Shown: positions 1-9,795 of the stretch, piece by piece | Layout: each line of letters begins with the position of its first letter | Numbering within the stretch: position 1 is the stretch's first letter | DNA from: Triglochin maritima | Taxonomy: Eukaryota; Streptophyta; Magnoliopsida; Alismatales; Juncaginaceae | Direction: 5' to 3' | Assembly (NCBI GenBank): GCA_963682175.1 | Contig: OY821771.1 | Span: 38,212,201 to 38,276,200 of the forward strand | DNA: 64,000 nt | Notes under the pieces: generated by a model | Told to the model about the DNA's origin: nothing | Databases searched by the model: none | What the model saw: only the letters and a program-made list of their open reading frames with translations | Translations under genes and position numbers: made by a program

Positions 1-138
1 TTCGGGGAAACTACTTAAATCGTCCTAAAAATGACATTTTTGCCATTAACAAATCAATTAATACTAATTTCGTCTCGTGTCTTTAAACAAGGTGTTTGAC
101 TCAGTTTTACTCACATTCCTAGTACCAACACCACGAAA

Positions 139-3088
139 ATGTCTGGCGAAGCACCTAAATCCGACGAGGTAACGGGGGCGGAATTGTTTTCCCGACTCGG
201 GCGTCTGGCTAAACCGCCTCCACCAAGGTGGAGGCGTCTGCCTAACACGCCTCCACATAGGTGGAGGCGGTTTCACCTTTGTGCAGGCGTCTCCTATGAC
301 GCCACCACAAAGTGGAGGCGGTTTAGCCAAACGCTCGTTTTTTTTGTTTTTTTTAATTTTCTGTTAAATTCAAAATTTTCAGGTTCCGTTGCAAGATTTC
401 GGTGGTGATGGAGTAGATTACAGTGAACTTTTTGACAGTAAAGAAATATTCACAACAATCGAGGAAGGTTGTAAATGGGCGAAACAAGTTGCAATAGGAG
501 CCAGATTTTTTTTGGTTATATTATCATACAAACCAAAAGCAGATAACCGGATGGATTGTTACCTTAGATGTGATCGCAGACGTGAGATGAGTTCTCGTGA
601 TACGAGTATTGCACTGCGAAAGAATACGAAAAGAAAAGGTTGCGGTTGTCGGTTTTTGGTAAAAGTGGTGGAGCGACGAGATCGTGATGGATGAGTTATT
701 GTTTCTAGTAGCATCTATGGGCAGCACAACCACCCATTGGCAGTTTATTCAGAGGGTCACTGACAGGTCAGCGGACTTAGTGCTGGGGCAAAGCAAATTG
801 TTCGGGATATGACAGAGGCACAAGCAAGACCCCGTGACATTTTGTTGGCGGTAAAGAAGAAATTTCCGGACGATAATCCGAATCAAAGACACATTTACAA
901 CTTCAGAGAGTACATGAGGAGGACGAAATCTGAAGACAGGAATCCCGCGCAGCAGTTTCTTAGGGAGGCAATGCAGCATAAGTATTTGCATTGGATTGTG
1001 GCAGATAAAGAAACTAATGTCTTGACTCACACATTTTTGGCACATCCGACTTCAGTTCAGTTGTTGCGTACATACCCATTCATAATTTGTATGGATTCGA
1101 CGTATAAGACGAACAAGTACAAGATGCCTTTGTTTGAGATGGTTGGGGTTACTCCAACAAATATGAATTTCCTCGTCGGATATGTGATTTTGCAGGATGA
1201 GACCGAGTCTAGTTACCGGTGGGTGTTGGAGAGGTTGCGAGATCTGTTATTGGATATTGTTAGCCCGACAGCAATAATTACGGACCGGGAGATGGGTCTG
1301 ATGCGACCAGTGGCAGAGGTTTTTCCTGAGTCAGCTCATTTACTATGCACCTGACATATCAACAAAGACGTGTACAACTACGCATACCACGTCTTCGGCA
1401 AGGAGAAGCAGCTTGCAGAGAGTTTTAGGCGTGGAAGGTGGAGGAGAGTCATGCTTTCTGATTCACAGACGGATTATGATAGAGCAGTCCGTAATCTGAA
1501 GGATTCTTACAATTCCTGGCCAGTCCTGACGAAGTATGTGGAAGACACGTGGTTGGTGCATAAGGAAAAATTCGTGTTGAATTGGACGAATCAAGTTTTT
1601 CATTTCGGCAACACTACGAACTGCAGGGTGGAAAGTGCACATTCGGCTCTGAAAGAGTGGATCACTACATCCACTGCCGCTCTCGACACTATTTTCGATC
1701 GCGTGAACTCGTCTATTGAAATGCAGCTGACGAATATTCGGAACTTTCTTGAAGATTCGAGATGTCGAAATTTGGCACAGTACATAGGTCCTCTGTTTCA
1801 GCATATAAATGGCCGAGTTTCGCATCACTGCTTGTCGTTAATGACTCAGGAGTTGAAGAGAATGGAGGACTTAAGTGATGAAATTGAATATCGTTGTGGG
1901 TGTGCTTTCCTGACAACACATGAGATTCCTTGTTCCTGTACCATGTACGAGTGTTTGACGTCAGGTGATGGAATTTATTTAGAGCAGATTCATCCATTCT
2001 GGAAAACACTTGTTATCGGAGAAGGAGTCCAGATGTCAGAGTTTGTTGATCAGTCAGCACAAGACGCCTAGCATTTTCGGAAGCTAGTGGATGGGATCTC
2101 GGAGAGCGACGCTGCAGTAATTCGTAGTGCCTCTCGTATTTTATACGAACACTTACACCCCGATCAGTCGAACTATGGAGAACCCGAAGAAAATACTAAG
2201 GTACGAGGTCGACCTAGGGGAAAGTCGACACGTCGAAACCCGAGTGCCTTCGAGTATGCTGAGCGAGGTCGTGGTCGGTCTGGCAGTAGTGGGAGCAGGG
2301 GTCGTCGTCGGTCTGGCAGTAGTGGGAGCAGGGGTCGTCGGTCTAATTCGTCTCGATCGTCTGTGAATACAGGCACATGATCTTCTGGTATGTCGATATC
2401 TTTGTTGTTATGTTATTTAATATATATCAGTAATCTAAATGAGGTTGAATATATTATCTCCTAATTTTGTTGTTTTAATGAATTGTTATTTACCTATCTT
2501 ACAGTGTCCGGACGGGTTGACGTGGACAACTTCCCATATAATGATAGACTGCCAGGAATCATTTTACCATTTCTGGAAAGGTGGAATGATGTACGTGCTG
2601 ATGGCAACTGTGGATTTCGATGTGTTGCCGATGTCTTTCATGGTGGTCAGGAGAACTGGTCGTACGCCCGTCGTGCGATTTCTAATGAGATAGGTGCACA
2701 TCCTATATATGAGAGTGTCTATTTCGGCAATGTGAGAGAGGCTCGTCAACGAATTGATTGGGTCGGGGGAGTTTGTGGCGAGGATCATTATATGGAGGTT
2801 TGGTCTGACTTGTTTCCTATTGCTAATTTTTACAAGTGTGCGGTCATGTATTTCGCCGTGGGAACGGATGGTTCGTTGTTCTCGTGTCTTACTGTTCTAC
2901 CTTGGGAGTGTCCGTCTGTCATGACGAGGCCTGTCAGAGAGTTGGTCATTGCTCATTTAGGGAGTTACATATATTTTATTCATTTGGAATTACTTGATGA
3001 TTTCCCAGTACCTCCTATAGTGACCTTATGGTATGAATGCGAGATGAGAGTGTTGTTGGATGGGAGGATCAGTACCAAAGTAGGATGA
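139..3088 (+). pseudogene. MULE transposase (MURA-type) fused to an OTU-like cysteine protease domain, decayed
   Basis: Inferred exons: 139-168 (10 codons, MSGEAPKSDE), 383-2387 and 2505-3088, with GT-AG introns at 169-382 and 2388-2504 that keep frame. Exon 2 has a FAR1-like N-terminal region (Cys- and Lys-rich end near 640-660), the MULE catalytic core with the first Asp in CMDSTYKTN (about 1090), the second in TDREMG (about 1280) and a Glu in RVESAHSALK (about 1630), then a SWIM-like Cys cluster before IHPFWKTL, then an Arg/Gly/Ser tail. Exon 3 carries the OTU signature DGNCGFR (about 2600) and a later His before FPVPPI. In-frame stops lie at 692-694, 761-763, 1352-1354, 2069-2071 and 2378-2380. 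All five can be explained as C-to-T or G-to-A changes. The transposase would bind the terminal repeats and excise the element. The role of the OTU domain in MULEs is unknown. The fusion is inferred from splice signals. Confidence 0.8.
199..335. repeat. GC-rich hairpin cluster in intron 1 of the MULE transposase gene
   Basis: Nested inverted repeats: CCGCCTCCACC pairs with GGTGGAGGCG, CGCCTCCACATAGGTGGAGGCG is one hairpin, and the outer arms GGCTAAACCGCC and GGCGGTTTAGCC enclose the block. It lies within intron 169-382. Neither strand has a stop codon here, so both read as Pro/Trp/Arg-rich peptide; I treat that as a by-product of the palindromes. Copies 2 and 4 carry clusters of different sequence but the same design at the same place. 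Confidence 0.85.
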
Positions 3089-3399
3089 AGTATTGGAACC
3101 GGTTATGTGGTACATTTTGATTGTAATTTGTAATGTTTTTGTAATGTATAATATATCGTGTATTTCTACTTATATCGTGTTGTTCTTTTACCGTATTTTA
3201 AATTTAAATATTATTTGATATCTAAAGAAATAAGTTGAAAATATTTTCGTGAAAAATAAATATTAAAAAATACGATAGTCAAAGAAATATGTAGAAGATA
3301 TGTTCGTCAGAAATAAATAATAAGAGTACACAAATAAACATAAGCAAATACCAACAAATGTAGTAACAGTGCAACAAAACGAAAGTAAAAGCAAGACAA

Positions 3400-3947
3400 C
3401 TACAACTCAGCATCTGAATCATGGTCCGAAATGCCCAACTGGCTGTTCCAATCCTCGATCAGGCGATCCCAATCTGTACATGCAAGTCTCGTCGCCTTAG
3501 TCGGCATGATGTCTCTCTCTCGCAAGAACGACTGCGTACACCGTATCGCCCTACTCATCCACTGTATGTAAAATAAAAATTAGCGTACAATAACAAAATA
3601 TACTTTACAATTAAAAATAAAATTAGATAAACTTACCGCATCGGTACATGTTCTATCCAGTGGTCTCTCCGGAATGATACCGCGTACGAGTAGTGGATAC
3701 CGCGTACGAGTAGTGGATGTGAGCACCTACCGAACCACTGCAAATAATCTGGAGCACAAGTGGAGGGGTCGCGGCTATGACTCAGATCGGCCAAGTGTAG
3801 TCTCCTGCCCTCTCGTTGGGTCGGGCGTCTCTCGCGGACGCCCGACTCAAAAATGTTTTTTTTAAATTAATTGAAATAAACAAGGTAATTTACCAGATGT
3901 GAGTAGTCAGGGGTCTCCGCTGGTTCTTTTCCTGGCCTCCGAGACAT
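3400..3947 (-). pseudogene. Convergent MULE-borne gene, remnant (plant-mobile-domain gene family suspected)
   Basis: Read on minus, three exons can be placed: 3894-3947 (ATG plus 17 codons, MSRRPGKEPAETPDYSHL, donor GTAAAT), about 3637-3733, and 3400-3561 ending in TAG. Donor GTAAG at 3636 and acceptor CAG before 3561 fit. The middle exon contains YLQWFGRCSHPLL. The last exon encodes a short acidic tail. A 20-bp tandem duplication at about 3677-3716 breaks the middle exon frame. The first exon is the same length and phase in copies 2 and 3. In copy 2 the same gene continues into a recognisable plant mobile domain (PMD). That domain is missing here, so this is probably an internally deleted form. 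Identity rests on the comparison with copy 2. Confidence 0.55.
3820..3847. repeat. Hairpin in the first intron of the convergent MULE gene
   Basis: Perfect 10-bp arms GTCGGGCGTC and GACGCCCGAC are separated by 8 bases. It lies between the first and second exons of the minus-strand gene, mirroring the hairpin cluster in the transposase intron at the other end. Confidence 0.8.
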
Positions 3948-4092
3948 TTTATGTGGTGAATAGAAGAGTGATATGAAGAGAAAGTTGTGTTAAAAGAGTG
4001 AAATGAGGAGTTATATTAGTAGAAATGGTAGAGGGGCAAAATGATAATCTTACGAGCGATTTACGTAGTTTTACGGCGACGAATAGCAGTTC

Positions 4093-4307
4093 AGTTTTTT
4101 TAATGGGCGTGCGACTTCCATTTGTCATCACTTTATAATTATTTTCTCATACGTCACTTCAAAATATTTATATTATTTCAATTGTATTTTTGGAACGGTC
4201 GACTCTGAAGAGTCATGCTCCGTAGAGCCCAGTAGTGTCAAACCCACCATTTACTTTTCAATATTAAATCGGTAGTGTGTAATTATCACACTTGTTATCC
4301 CATCAGA
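4093..4307. other. AT-rich spacer between MULE copy 1 and the direct repeat
   Basis: No coding signal. A stretch near 4170-4200 (ending GGAACGGT) resembles 14865-14883, suggesting that this spacer and the sequence after the MULE derivative come from one partly duplicated locus. Confidence 0.4.
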
Positions 4308-4401
4308 ATAACTCACAGTTAGGTCTATCAATATTAATTAACTCATCGGTTAGTTAACATGTCTTTGGTAATGATTAAATCTTAATTTACTCATAAACAT
4401 G
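4308..4401 (+). repeat. 94-bp direct repeat, left copy
   Basis: Starts ATAACTCACAG and ends ACTCATAAACATG. It matches 13174-13267 with only a few differences and the same length. The two copies flank the interrupted LTR 4415-13159. They are far longer than a target-site duplication. Here the repeat runs on into TGTCCAGCAATAC, which serves as an unoccupied version of the site where the MULE derivative inserted at 13268. Confidence 0.85.
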
Positions 4402-5260
4402 TGTCCAGCAATACTAATTGAATCGTTTTAAATACCGCAAGTGCACGACATCGGTGAAGACGTGGAAAATACGGGTCGAGTCCACAGGGAGGTGTGTCAA
4501 CTCTGGTTCTTTCGAAGTCAAGTGAAAAATGAAAGGAAAATAAGTTGATTACACTAAAGTAGTAGTTAACAAATGCAAAAGAGAGCAACTAAAGATTGAC
4601 TAAAACTAAACTAAAGACTTAACAAATATGCTGGAATTCAGGAAGAGAAACCCCTAAGGGGTGGAGTGTGTGTACACATGAAATAAAGTGGTGAAGAATG
4701 CATTCAATAGAGCACAAGTTAAGGTTGTGTTTTTATGCATATGAAGTACCTAATGATTGTGGCAAAACCTATCATCTAAATCACTAGCCTAGTTGACAAA
4801 CATGAGTATAAATAAGTTTGTTATTTAGAACCTAAAAAGCATAGGATGTACCTAATGATTATGGTAGAAATCATCAAGTTAAGTATTCTCTTTTATTCAA
4901 ATAAGCATACACCCACATTCATCACATAAAACAAAAAATAACATTCATCCCATGACATGTATAAACATCAACTCCACCCCCAAAGGGGGATGGAAATACT
5001 CTCTACTCATTAAGCTACAAACTATATTAAGAAAGAAAGATATTTATAACTAATTATACTAAGATAAAGAAAACAAACAAGCTAAACACGCAAACATTAA
5101 AACAAAGACAACATTAAAACAAACTATGAAGAATTATTTTATTTACATGACTCACATTACAAGTAGCATTCTTTTCCACTTGAGTTTTTCTCCAAGGCTT
5201 ACTACAAGTAGAGAAAATGCCACCAAACAATTGGTACCTCACAAGGGAGGAGGAAGATTT

Positions 5261-5312
5261 CTATTTATAGTCATAGAAAAAGGTAATCGGGAACAATCCC
5301 CCGATGTGGGAC
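5261..5312 (-). promoter_or_regulatory. LTR promoter: snRNA-type upstream element plus TATA
   Basis: On minus, GTCCCACATCG (5302-5312) is followed after exactly 32 nt by TATAAATAG (5261-5269). The 11-mer fits the plant snRNA USE consensus RTCCCACATCG. Confidence 0.65.
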
Positions 5313-5387
5313 TAAAGACATACTATAAATGGATATAAAACACACTAATACAACACCTAGCTAAATCTAATCGGGTCTGGATCAGAT

Positions 5388-5436
5388 CCAACCGCCAATT
5401 AGCGGTCTGGAACCTCCAATTGGCAGTCTGGATTGA
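5388..5436. repeat. CCGCCAATT-type hairpin pair in the minus-strand LTR
   Basis: CCGCCAATTAGCGG and a degenerate second unit lie here. They correspond to the paired hairpins in the 5623-12978 element and in the LTR at 28266-29874. Confidence 0.65.
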
Positions 5437-5987
5437 TTGGATCCGGTCCTGCTTTGGATGAGGCTTTGGTGGGTTGATTTCTTCATGTGTAGTGCACCCG
5501 AGTTGGTTGTTGAGTTTAGGCCCGAATCTAATTGCCAAAAAACTCATCATGATGGTGTGAGGTTTTTTGATTTGCCCATTGGTCCATTTTGGTTTACATC
5601 CGGGTCCTTCCCTCTTGCATCTTGATTGACATCATTTCATGCTTATATTTGTACCTTATATCCATTATGTTACACCTAAGCAATGCTACATGACGAGTTT
5701 TATGTTTAGTTTTCAGGAATAAAGAGGTTTGAAGAGAAAAGCCATGAAAAGACCCAAAACCAGGAAAAATGACTTAATTGTGAGACCTGAGGACCAAGAT
5801 GCAATGGAGAAGGACCTGATCGTAAGACCGAAGGACCTAAGAGCAAAATAGGAAACTCCACACCATCATGAGGAGTATTTTGGCAATTCGATTCGGGTCG
5901 GAGCTCCAATAAACAAAGTAGATGCATCACAGACCAACAAAGACCACCAGGAAAGCCCACAACCAAAACCAACTTGATCTGGATCAT

Positions 5988-6030
5988 ATAGACCGCCAAT
6001 TGGTGGTCTTGGACCGCTAATTGGCGGTCC
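5988..6030. repeat. Paired ACCGCCAATTGG hairpins in the 5' LTR
   Basis: Two adjacent self-complementary units, ACCGCCAATTGGTGGT and ACCGCTAATTGGCGGT, lie upstream of the promoter. In the 3' LTR (11797-11839) the first unit is the perfect palindrome ACCGCCAATTGGCGGT. Confidence 0.8.
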
Positions 6031-6106
6031 ATATGTCTCCAGATCCGCTAAGATTTGTGCTGGGCTTGTATTAATGTATTCTTAGTCTATTTTTGGTATT
6101 GGTTTA

Positions 6107-6158
6107 GTCCCACATCGGGGGATTGTCCCGGATTAACTTTTTCCATGCTTATAAATAG
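6107..6158 (+). promoter_or_regulatory. LTR promoter: snRNA-type USE and TATA box
   Basis: GTCCCACATCG at 6107-6117 and TATAAATAG at 6150-6158 are 32 nt apart. USE-TATA spacing of about 33-34 bp is known for plant RNA polymerase II snRNA genes, versus about 10 bp less for polymerase III ones. Transcription should start roughly 30 nt downstream. Function is inferred. Confidence 0.65.
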
Positions 6159-7175
6159 AACTCTTCACCTTCCATTGTAATTACCCATTGTTTGGTGGCA
6201 TTCTCTCTACTAAGGAGTGAGCCTTGAAGCAATAACTCAAGGTGGAGAAGAATGCTGCCTTCAATGTGAGTCATTGTTAATAAAAGTTTATTTGTTTCTT
6301 TTAATCTTGTTTTGTTATGTTGCTTGTTTTGTGTGGGTTGCTTTACTTTGTTTAATCTCTTGTTTAGTAATTTTAGTATCTTAGTTAAATGTTTTCTTTA
6401 CTTAGTCTAATCAGTAGTGTAATGAGTAGTGAGTAGTTCCATCCCCATTTGGGGGGTGAAGAAATATGTGATATAATCATGTAGTGTATTAAGTGTGTGT
6501 TATTTTTATCCCTTGAGCTTTATATGATTTCCATAACCATCTAATGGGTCTCCACTCTTATCTTTGATATGCTAATGCTCTTGAATGAAGCTTAGTTTAT
6601 GCTTTGATTAGTGGACATATTTTATGGGGAATGATAAGGTTAGGATATGGATGAAGTTAATATTGGAAACACAAGTTGTAGTGTATGAGCTCTTGTTGCC
6701 TTTACCTTAGCTAATGTCTTGTATGTTTTAATGATGTAGTCTTATCTTAATTCATGTGGACGCATAGTAGGGTCTAGTCTTTATACTTGAGTTCATGTAG
6801 CTTCATTCCAACTATTGTCTTGTATGTTTTAATGATGTAGTGAAATCTTAATTCATGTGGAGGGAAAGTTGGATGTAGTTTTATGATTTCATGCACTACA
6901 TGTTGTGAAGAGCTTAATGAACACACACACATACACTTCTTTATGTTCACATTATTTCTCTACCCCCTTTGGGGTTTAGTTTTATCGTTTCTTCTCCATT
7001 TCATTTCAGCTTTGTAGTGTAGTTTAGTGTAACCAACATTTCTTCCCTTTCTTTACCTCTCGCCTTCGCACAAACCAAGTGTCGACACACCTCCCAGTGG
7101 ATGACCCGTATTTGCCACCGCTTCAATGCGGCCGTGCACTTGCGGTTAAATATAAAACGAGATCAATCAAGTTTT

Positions 7176-7193
7176 TGGCACCGTTGTCGGGGA
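7176..7193 (+). other. Primer-binding site, tRNA-Asp type
   Basis: TGGCACCGTTGTCGGGGA begins 6 nt after the 5' LTR. It differs at two positions (both transitions) from the complement of the plant tRNA-Asp 3' end used by Athila-type elements, TGGCGCCGTTGCCGGGGA. Confidence 0.85.
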
Positions 7194-8301
7194 GGTGCTC
7201 TGTCCAGACCTTGGTTTGGACGATTCGAGGGGTTTTTGATTTTTTGTTTCTAGTTTTGTTTAGTTTCAGGGAACCATAACATCAAGGGGAGGCTACTGGG
7301 AAAGTTTGAGCAACAGAAGCCACAAAGCGACCGCCAATCAGCGGTTGGAGACAGCCAATTGGCGGTCTGGTAAGGGCTTCCTGCTCTCAAATTTATTCTG
7401 GTGGTTTATTGCTTTACTGTAGTTATCTAGGACCCCAATTTTGCATGCTGTGATCTTTAGTTTGCTCCCAGATTTAATTTCAATCCCCTTTAATCAACTT
7501 GGACCATAAAACTCAAAGCAAAAGATTAGACCTCTTGCCATCTAGGTCATGCACCATTGGTAGACCTTGCATGCATTTGTCTTTTCTTTTCTTTACATTT
7601 TGTCGTTGATTGCTGGCGTGAGGTACGTGCACCCACATCCCTCATTCATGCATGTTTCGTTCATGCATTAGTTAGTAAGGTGCATCGGGACAAGAGTGAG
7701 AGAGCGTTTGATTGGAGCGATTGATTGCTAGATCTAGGATTAAATCGCTACTAAGGAGGGGCTGTCCCATAAAAGATAAGGTGGGGGATTTCATCACCCT
7801 TTCCTTGGCCCCAAAAATCACTCTTAATAAAGCCTTAATTCTAAAAGCAAGTAGACATTGGCCCTAAGGATTTTGGACGCACTAGGAGAGTGATCTAGTT
7901 GAGACCGTCATGGCCTGATCGGCGTTGCCTACCTTGTCGATAGTAGGAGGTATTGGATCTCCGGATCTGGTATCACTTGCTGGGCATTGTGGTCCTCGTT
8001 GTAGGGAGGTGAGATGTGTCGAGGCTAGTGACCTCGAAGTTAGGCGTCGTCTAGCCTAAGGACCCATTGCCTTACATTGTTTGAGTCGTGCTTGCTAGTT
8101 AGGCTTCTACCTGATCCCATTACCCACGCTAGCTTTAGGGATTCTTCCCTTCTCCTCTGAGTCATCTTCTTCTCACCTTCTTCTACGTTATAGTCTCCTC
8201 CCCTTTCCACTCTCTGGTAGCGTTTTAGGGTCGAGTCGAGCACTTTTTGCGAGCTTAGCCTCGTGGTGGTGAGAGTGGTCGACTCGAGAGTTTTTCTTGA
8301 G
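7194..8301 (+). other. Long untranslated leader of the gag-only element
   Basis: About 1.1 kb without a supported reading frame. A third pair of CCGCCAAT hairpins lies at 7330-7372, just after the primer-binding site, where packaging or dimerisation signals usually sit. The remainder is unremarkable. Confidence 0.6.
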
Positions 8302-9795
8302 ATGGATGGTTACATGGGCGACCATCCATATCATTGTTGGGACCAGGATGATTCTCCCTGGTACTCCGGACCCATGCAACCTGGGGTGGCTCAGACTAAC
8401 ACCCCGTATGGTTGGGATAATCTTCATTATGTGACTGAGCAATCTTCATATAGGGGTGATATGAGAGAGGCACCGACAGCTAGATCTCCATCTAGTTATG
8501 GTGGATCATACTCTGGGCAACAAATTTTGGCCTCTTTCATGCATGTGGTAGATGACATGGGTGCACCGGTGGCTCTAGTAGCTGTACCATGTGACTGTTG
8601 TGGGTTGAGTGATCATGTTATAGGGGAATGTCCTTATATTGCCCCTGAGCCTGAGTATGAGCACACTTTTTCCAAAAATGCTCATTATGACCATTACGCA
8701 TCCGCGTACAACCCGAGAGGGATGGATTCGTGGGGAGACAATTCGTATTCAAATTCTTATACATCATTTCCACCCCAGTATCCTCCTCCCGAATACCCAG
8801 AATTCTACCAACACCCCACTTCAAATCATTGGACTCATTCTCAGCCCATCAACACCCAACCCCAAAATTTCCCAAGCTCTGACTTGGACCCCATCGTTGA
8901 CCGCATACCTGATTCCTTGAAACAAACTCTCCAAACATTCATGGAAACCACACAAAACTTATTGAAGTCCAACTTGAATTGCTTGCAAACCATGGAAATG
9001 CAAGTGAGCCAGATGACACAACAATTCCATGAACGTGAGGAGGGTAACTTTTCTTGTCAACATGAGGATTCATCTTTTGATATCGAACCACCACCACATC
9101 CACAAATTCCAAGCACAACCTTTCAAAGTCAAACTCCTAGTCAGTCTGAGGGACTTGGGGTTTCAATTCACGATCACTTAGTGGAGGATTCGATTCAAAT
9201 TGAGAATAGCTTGGACCAGTTCTATTATGAGTCGGCACAGGATTGTGCCTTACCTTTTTGTCCCGTGGCCCTTGAGCCACATGATCTTATTGTTGTACCT
9301 CCTAAGGACTCACCTTTGGTGGAGCAAGAGCTCCCTAGTACCCTTAATCTCATACGACCTGATGAGAGTTTGCCTCTCACTATTGTTCCTGATCATCTTG
9401 GAAATGATGGAACATCAAACAACTACATTGCTCATGAGGGTATTAGGAGTTCCTTGGAGGATACCTTGGGTATGAGACCCACTGTTTGTTCGCCTGGTGT
9501 GTCGGATATACCTAACGAGGTTCTTGACCTCGTTCCGACGCACCAGCCTGTTGGTTGGAGAGTTTGGATTGACGATCATAACTTCAGCAGCGCAACAGGA
9601 GAAACTCTTCTTTCGTTGCCCCTCATTTCCCAAACTCTTGAGAGGTTCAAGCTCTTTCAGTTTGATCCTTTGAATGAGACGCCTTTGCGTCCAATTCACG
9701 AACCTCTCATTTCATATGGTGCTCTTTGTGAAGGGGGCCCACGCATGAGTATTCTGGCCCCGCGTGGTGTCATGTTCCCTTTCCAAGTGCATTGA
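8302..9795 (+). CDS. Gag-like zinc-knuckle protein of the non-autonomous LTR element
   Basis: 497 codons from the ATG at 8302 (MDGYMGDHPY) to TGA at 9793-9795. The frame is open upstream to about 8263 but with no earlier ATG. Residues 97-110 form a CCHC zinc knuckle (C-x2-C-x4-H-x4-C; CDCCGLSDHVIGEC), the nucleic-acid-binding motif of retrotransposon nucleocapsids. Residues about 110-195 are Tyr/Pro/Asn-rich. Residues about 198-246 are an amphipathic helix with Leu/Met heptads, similar in position and style to the helix after the knuckle in Athila-type Gag. The C-terminal half is acidic and unlike anything I recognise. The usual N-terminal retrotransposon Gag domain is missing. An open frame of this length in a recent insertion suggests it was translated when the element moved. 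A role in RNA packaging is inferred. Confidence 0.75.
   Translation: MDGYMGDHPYHCWDQDDSPWYSGPMQPGVAQTNTPYGWDNLHYVTEQSSYRGDMREAPTARSPSSYGGSYSGQQILASFMHVVDDMGAPVALVAVPCDCCGLSDHVIGECPYIAPEPEYEHTFSKNAHYDHYASAYNPRGMDSWGDNSYSNSYTSFPPQYPPPEYPEFYQHPTSNHWTHSQPINTQPQNFPSSDLDPIVDRIPDSLKQTLQTFMETTQNLLKSNLNCLQTMEMQVSQMTQQFHEREEGNFSCQHEDSSFDIEPPPHPQIPSTTFQSQTPSQSEGLGVSIHDHLVEDSIQIENSLDQFYYESAQDCALPFCPVALEPHDLIVVPPKDSPLVEQELPSTLNLIRPDESLPLTIVPDHLGNDGTSNNYIAHEGIRSSLEDTLGMRPTVCSPGVSDIPNEVLDLVPTHQPVGWRVWIDDHNFSSATGETLLSLPLISQTLERFKLFQFDPLNETPLRPIHEPLISYGALCEGGPRMSILAPRGVMFPFQVH

Larger units (their letters stand above)
1..4092 (+). mobile_element. Mutator-like element (MULE), copy 1, left end cut by the window
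   Basis: A Mutator-like DNA transposon. Its right terminal inverted repeat ends near 4092; read on minus it starts GAACTGCTATTCGTCG. The first bases of the window match the inner part of the same repeat, so a few bases of the left end lie outside. Inside are a plus-strand transposase gene with an OTU protease domain (139-3088) and a convergent minus-strand gene (3400-3947). Three further copies of the family lie in the window (13269-14819, 17637-19719, 52075-53425); aligning them fixed the ends and exon borders. Several nonsense codons mean this copy cannot make transposase without readthrough. GC-rich hairpin clusters sit just inside both ends. Confidence 0.85.
5623..7169 (+). repeat. 5' LTR
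   Basis: TG...CA bounded, 1547 bp, aligned with the 3' LTR at a constant offset of 5809 at both ends. It contains the USE/TATA promoter (6107-6158) and a hairpin pair (5988-6030). Confidence 0.95.

Noticed and set aside
64..408. Open frames on both strands with repeated PPPxWRR peptides
   Set aside because: They come from the palindromic hairpin cluster inside a predicted intron; being open on both strands follows from the symmetry.
5706..6032. 108-codon minus-strand frame, repeated at 11515-11841
   Set aside because: It lies within the LTR, upstream of the promoter, and is preserved only because the two LTRs are nearly identical.
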